NCBI GenBank assembly: GCA_900546145.1 | Contig: URBN01000004.1 | Location: forward strand, 1 to 64,000 | DNA from: an uncultured Desulfovibrio sp. | GTDB lineage: Bacteria; Desulfobacterota; Desulfovibrionia; Desulfovibrionales; Desulfovibrionaceae | Length of the DNA stretch: 64,000 bases | Direction: 5' to 3' | Shown here: one piece after another, positions 60,398-64,000 of the stretch | How positions within the stretch are numbered: position 1 is the stretch's first letter | Layout of the letters: each line of letters begins with the position of its first letter | The notes under the pieces: model-generated | The model's input: the letters and a program-made list of their open reading frames with translations, nothing else | Told to the model about the DNA's origin: nothing | Database searches by the model: none | Translations under genes and position numbers: made by a program

Positions 60398-62578
60398 TTA
60401 ATGCACCCAGAGGAGTTCCGAGTACTTCGGGAGCTCCCAGAGCTTATCGTCGACAATGGCCTCGAGAGCGTCGGAATCCTCGCGGATTTTGCCCATGAGA
60501 GGCAGAATCAGGTCGCGGGCACCCTTGGCCCTTTCGAGAGTGCCTTCAATACCCTTGACCTTGGCAATGGCCTGCTCAAGCTGTCCGACGGCTTTTTCCA
60601 TGCTGGTGACATGGCCGCGGATAGTCTGGAGATTCTTCATCTCCTCGTCGGGTTCGATGCCGGCATTCTTCGTCTTGAGGACGAGGTCACAGGCCTGGGC
60701 CTGGGCAGCGCGGCAGGGAGGCAGAACCTTGCCGCGGACGAGGTCGAGCAGCGTGGCGCCTTCGATCTCGATGTCCTTGGCGTAGGTGTCGAGCAGAATC
60801 TCCTGGCGGGACAGAATCTCGCGTTCGCTGAGGATGCCGTGACGCAGGAAGACGTTCATAACATCGGGGTCAGAGTAATGCTCGAGGGCGTCAACAGTGT
60901 TACTCAGGTTGGGCAGACCGCGGCGTTCAGCTTCCTTGGGCCACGTATTGGAGTAGCCGTTGCCGTTGAAGACCACTGGCGAATGTTCCTTGAACTCGCG
61001 AGGCAGGAATTCCTGCAGAGCCTGGTTCAGGGGCGTGCCGGCGGAGACGGCAGCTTCGAGCTGAGTGGCTATGTCATCGAGGGCGCAGGCCACAGCGGCG
61101 TTAAGCGCGATGTTGACAGGGGCAATGGACTGAGAAGAACCCACGGCGCGGAACTCGAACTTGTTGCCGGTGAAGGCAAACGGGCTCGTGCGGTTTCTGT
61201 CGGAGAGATCAACGGGCAGCGGAGGCAGGCTGGACACGCCGATTTCCATAACCGGTTTTTTACGGCTGCGGGCGGTCTTGCCTTCGATGATGCTGTCAAT
61301 CACATCGGTGAGCTGTTCACCGAGGAAGACGGAGATGATGGCCGGCGGGGCTTCGTTGGCGCCAAGGCGGTGATCATTGCCGGCTCCGATGGTGCCGAGC
61401 CTGAGGGCGATGGAATATTTGTGCACAGCGCGGAGCACGCCGGCGAGGAAGACCAGGAACTGGGCATTGTCCTGCGGCGTGGAGCCAGGATTGAGCAGGT
61501 TGTGGCCTTCGGAATCAGCCATGGACCAGTTGTTGTGCTTGCCGGAGCCGTTCACGCCCTCGAAGGGCTTTTCGTGAATGAGGCAGACAAAGCCGTGGCG
61601 TGCGGCGAGGTGACGCATCATGTTCATGGTGAGCATGTTGTGGTCGCAGGCGATATTGGCTTCTTCGTACACGGGAGCGATTTCAAACTGGCCGGGGGCG
61701 ACTTCGTTGTGTCTCGTCTTGGCGGGAATGCCGAGTTTGAGCAGTTCGTCCTCGACGTCTTCCATGAAGCTCATGACGCGGGACGGAATGGAACCGAAGT
61801 AATGGTCTTCGAGTTCCTGTCCCTTGGGCGAAGGAGCGCCCACGAGGGGGCGGCCGCAGAGCATGAGGTCAGGACGAAGGGCGGCGAGGTTCTTGTCGAC
61901 CAAGAAATATTCCTGTTCAGGGCCAACCTGGGGACGAACGCTGGTGGCCGTCGTGTTTCCGAAGAGGCGCAGAATGCGCAGGGCCTGACGGGACAGGGCC
62001 GAAATGGAACGCATAAGCGGAATCTTGCGGTCCAGAGCCTCACCGGAATAGGAGTAGAAGAAGGTCGGGATATGCAGCGTGGAAGAATAGGGTCCGGGGA
62101 TGATGAAGACCGGAACAGTGGGATCCCACGCCGTGTAGCCCCTGGCCTCGAAGGTGGAGCGGATGCCGCCGGACGGGAAGGAGGAAGCGTCAGGCTCGCC
62201 GCTGATAAGCGTCTTGCCCGAGAACTCGCTGATGGCCTTACCGGGGCCGGTGGGAGAGATGAAAGCATCATGCTTTTCAGCAGTGAGGCCGGTCATGGGC
62301 TGGAACCAGTGGGTGTAATGGGTGGCACCCATTTCAATGGCCCAGTCCTTCATGGCGCTGGCGACGACATCGGCGATTTCGGGATTGAGCCGGCCGCCTT
62401 TGTTAACAATGCTCTCAAGTTCCTTGTACACTTCCTTGGGAAGGCGCTTGCGCATCATGTCCAGCGTGAAGACATACTTTCCGTAGATGTCATCAGCGGA
62501 CTCCCACGCTTCGCGGGGCTTGCTCACAGGGGAAGCATCCGTGGCCTTAAAAAGAGCTTCGTCTCTAGCTAAGCTCAT
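60398..62578 (-). CDS. glnN: type III glutamine synthetase GlnN
   Basis: 726 residues, the long GSIII class. Motifs include GPEQEYFLVD, RHNEVAPGQFEIAPVYEEANIACDHNML, HEKPFEGVNGSGKHNNWSM and RNRTSPFAFTGNKFEFRAVGSSQS. The last about 150 residues (coiled-coil-like, TSMEKAVGQLEQAIAKVKG) are typical of the class. It assimilates ammonia into glutamine. GGAG precedes ATG 62578. Lies downstream of amtB and the PII gene, in one direction, so ammonium uptake, sensing and assimilation are together. Confidence 0.96.
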   Translation of the reverse strand: MSLARDEALFKATDASPVSKPREAWESADDIYGKYVFTLDMMRKRLPKEVYKELESIVNKGGRLNPEIADVVASAMKDWAIEMGATHYTHWFQPMTGLTAEKHDAFISPTGPGKAISEFSGKTLISGEPDASSFPSGGIRSTFEARGYTAWDPTVPVFIIPGPYSSTLHIPTFFYSYSGEALDRKIPLMRSISALSRQALRILRLFGNTTATSVRPQVGPEQEYFLVDKNLAALRPDLMLCGRPLVGAPSPKGQELEDHYFGSIPSRVMSFMEDVEDELLKLGIPAKTRHNEVAPGQFEIAPVYEEANIACDHNMLTMNMMRHLAARHGFVCLIHEKPFEGVNGSGKHNNWSMADSEGHNLLNPGSTPQDNAQFLVFLAGVLRAVHKYSIALRLGTIGAGNDHRLGANEAPPAIISVFLGEQLTDVIDSIIEGKTARSRKKPVMEIGVSSLPPLPVDLSDRNRTSPFAFTGNKFEFRAVGSSQSIAPVNIALNAAVACALDDIATQLEAAVSAGTPLNQALQEFLPREFKEHSPVVFNGNGYSNTWPKEAERRGLPNLSNTVDALEHYSDPDVMNVFLRHGILSEREILSRQEILLDTYAKDIEIEGATLLDLVRGKVLPPCRAAQAQACDLVLKTKNAGIEPDEEMKNLQTIRGHVTSMEKAVGQLEQAIAKVKGIEGTLERAKGARDLILPLMGKIREDSDALEAIVDDKLWELPKYSELLWVH

Positions 62579-62655
62579 AAGTATACTCCTTGGCCCTCAG
62601 TGGACCTTTTTTGCTGCCTTAAACAAACGGGACTGCGTTTTGCGGCGTATGGCGC

Positions 62656-62994
62656 CTAAACGGCATCGTCTCCGCGCTCGCCCGTGCGGATACGTATGGC
62701 GTCCTGCACGTCCGAGATAAAAATTTTTCCGTCACCGACCCTTCCGGTTCTGGCCGCATCGAGAACAGCCTGGATAATGCGCTCCACGGACTCGTCCTTT
62801 GTGACCACCTCAAAGCGTACCTTGGGCAGGAAGTCCACGTTGATGGTGGTTCCACGGTAGACTTCCACATGTCCGTGCTGCCGGCCGAATCCCTTGATTT
62901 CCTGGTAATTCATGCCGTTCACTCCGAGGGCGGACAACGCTTCGCGCACCTTGTCGAAAACACTGGGCCGGATGATGATTTCAATCTTTTTCAT
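62656..62994 (-). CDS. glnK: PII signalling protein lacking Tyr51
   Basis: 112 residues. The T-loop reads HVEVYRGTTINVDFLPKVR: residue 51, the Tyr uridylylated by GlnD in E. coli, is Ile, and Glu50 is Thr. The C-terminal signature GRVGDGKIFI is intact, so ATP/2-oxoglutarate binding should remain. It probably responds to ligands directly rather than by uridylylation. Next to amtB, with which PII proteins form a channel-blocking complex. CAGGAG precedes the ATG; the amtB stop is about 30 bases upstream. Confidence 0.93.
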   Translation of the reverse strand: MKKIEIIIRPSVFDKVREALSALGVNGMNYQEIKGFGRQHGHVEVYRGTTINVDFLPKVRFEVVTKDESVERIIQAVLDAARTGRVGDGKIFISDVQDAIRIRTGERGDDAV

Positions 62995-63022
62995 AACGCT
63001 GGGCTCCTGACCAATGGGGGGA

Positions 63023-64000
63023 CTACAGGTTGTAGCCGCGTTCCTGATGTTCGTTCAAATCGAGACCGGTGACTTCCTCGTCCGGAGTGACCCTGAGGGA
63101 GACCATCTTGCCGACCACATAAAGGATGGCGCGGCTCACGCCGTACACGTAAACCCAGGTGGCCACCACTGAAATGAACTGCCAGAGAAGCTGCTTCGGA
63201 TTGCCATAGAGAAGACCATCGACACCGTTGACCGAGGCACAGGCGAACACGCCGGTGAGCAGGGCGCCAATGGTTCCGCCGATTCCGTGAATGCCCACAA
63301 CGTCAAGGGCATCGTCGTAATGGAAGCGGTACTTCAGCAGGATGCCGGCGTAACAGACCATGCCTCCCACAAGGCCCATAAACATGGCGGCTCCGAAGGG
63401 AACGTAGCCGGCTGCAGGAGTAATCACGACGAGGCCTGCCAGGGCACCGGAAACAGCGCCGAGAGAAGTGGGCTTGCCTGTGCGGATCCATTCCACGAGC
63501 AGCCATCCGGCCACACCGAAAGCTGTCGCAAGATGCGTGGTGGCGAAAGCGTGGGCGGCAAGGGGACCGGAGGACAGAGCCGAGCCGGCGTTAAAGCCGA
63601 ACCAGCCGAACCACAGGAGACCGCCGCCGATGAGGGTCATGGGCAGATTGTGAGGGCCTCTGCCGGTCAAACCGCTTCTCAGCCTCGGTCCCACGGCCTG
63701 GGCGCAGGCCAGGGCTGCAGCCGCGGAAGCCATGTGCACGACAGCGCCGCCGGCGAAGTCAACCGCTCCCATCTGGGCCATCCAGCCGCCACCCCAGACC
63801 CAGTGGGCCATGGGGGCATAGGCGAAAAGCACCCAGAGGCTGGAAAAGAGCAGCATGGCGGGGAAATGCATGCGTTCCGCGTAGCCGCCCGAAATCAGGG
63901 CGACAGTCAGGCAGGCGAACATGCACTGAAACATCATGAAACAGGGATGGGGGAGGTTGGCGGCTGAAGGCGCCGCCGTCCCCTCAACGCCCTGCAGGAA
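63023..64000 (-). CDS. amtB: ammonium transporter AmtB, N-terminus cut by window edge
   Basis: The reading frame is open to the window end and continues the family sequence (FLQGVEGTAAP, then FMMFQCMFACLTVALISGGYAERM), so an ATG at 63937 is not the start; about 90-100 residues are missing. Visible parts include AVVHMASAAAALA (first pore His) and VVGIHGIGGTIGALLTGVF (second pore His), GGLLWFGWFGFNAGSALS, and a cytoplasmic tail. It carries ammonium through the inner membrane and is controlled by the adjacent PII protein. Confidence 0.95.
   Translation of the reverse strand, partial: FLQGVEGTAAPSAANLPHPCFMMFQCMFACLTVALISGGYAERMHFPAMLLFSSLWVLFAYAPMAHWVWGGGWMAQMGAVDFAGGAVVHMASAAAALACAQAVGPRLRSGLTGRGPHNLPMTLIGGGLLWFGWFGFNAGSALSSGPLAAHAFATTHLATAFGVAGWLLVEWIRTGKPTSLGAVSGALAGLVVITPAAGYVPFGAAMFMGLVGGMVCYAGILLKYRFHYDDALDVVGIHGIGGTIGALLTGVFACASVNGVDGLLYGNPKQLLWQFISVVATWVYVYGVSRAILYVVGKMVSLRVTPDEEVTGLDLNEHQERGYNL

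Noticed and set aside
63023..63937. amtB as a complete gene starting at 63937
   Set aside because: The frame continues upstream with family sequence to the window edge, so the ATG is internal.
1..64000. CRISPR arrays, prophage genes, intact insertion sequences, rRNA genes
   Set aside because: No regularly spaced repeats, phage structural or integrase genes, intact transposases or rRNA sequence were seen.

Overview
The window looks like chromosomal DNA of an anaerobic, Gram-negative, sulfate-reducer-type deltaproteobacterium (Desulfovibrionaceae; I infer this from gene content and cannot name the species). The signs are a Desulfovibrio-type trimeric porin, rubrerythrin, a Mop-type molybdenum aldehyde oxidoreductase whose eight Fe-S cysteines sit at the D. 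gigas positions, genes resembling the D. vulgaris DVU1551-DVU1559 neighbourhood (family names recalled, not searched), ThyX, DapL, type III glutamine synthetase and a glutamate synthase split into domains. DNA is moderately GC-rich, genes are dense, and most operons end in clear hairpin terminators. I saw no phage, CRISPR array or intact insertion sequence; the only mobile trace is a decayed TnpB gene beside a tRNA.

Layout: 0-3.5 kb has a ThiC-like radical SAM enzyme, a possible diverged cobalamin-type riboswitch, a YgjP-like metallopeptidase and rubrerythrin. 3.8-11.6 kb is an RND efflux operon with one adaptor and two different permeases (MdtABC-like). 11.7-20 kb has a DMT exporter, Fur, ThyX, the major porin, a NodB-type deacetylase and an EF-G-like GTPase that lacks the catalytic His. 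20.4-29.7 kb is one long minus-strand series: a DUF3299 protein, an ABC ATPase and FtsX-type permease, a C-GCAxxG-C-C protein, a radical SAM protein (TrsS-like), a small protein, an AMP-dependent ligase, a nucleotidyltransferase-HD fusion, a histidine phosphatase and XdhC. 29.8-35 kb has a secreted alkaline phosphatase and a compact lipoate locus (two ligases, a free-standing lipoyl domain, LipA).

35.4-38.2 kb has an alpha-E/ATP-grasp pair, the TnpB remnant and a CAT-anticodon tRNA. 38.3-45.9 kb is the second half of the molybdoenzyme system: a methyltransferase, two tandem zinc-ribbon proteins, a three-module Fe-S flavoprotein, the aldehyde oxidoreductase, and a molybdopterin-binding protein with a structured leader. 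46-50.3 kb has Tpx, PrmA, a second methyltransferase and a YcaO-TPR protein. 50.4-52.6 kb holds poorly known envelope proteins. 52.8-64 kb is nitrogen assimilation plus lysine/peptidoglycan precursor supply: split glutamate synthase, DapL, DapF, GlnN, a PII protein without Tyr51, and AmtB cut by the window edge.

The most interesting theme is a two-part set of genes that together look like a dedicated maturation and redox system for the molybdenum aldehyde oxidoreductase. It combines cofactor cytidylylation, sulfuration and insertion with radical SAM, methyltransferase, AMP-ligase and zinc-ribbon proteins of unknown task. The stand-alone lipoyl carrier locus is the second candidate for an undescribed pathway.
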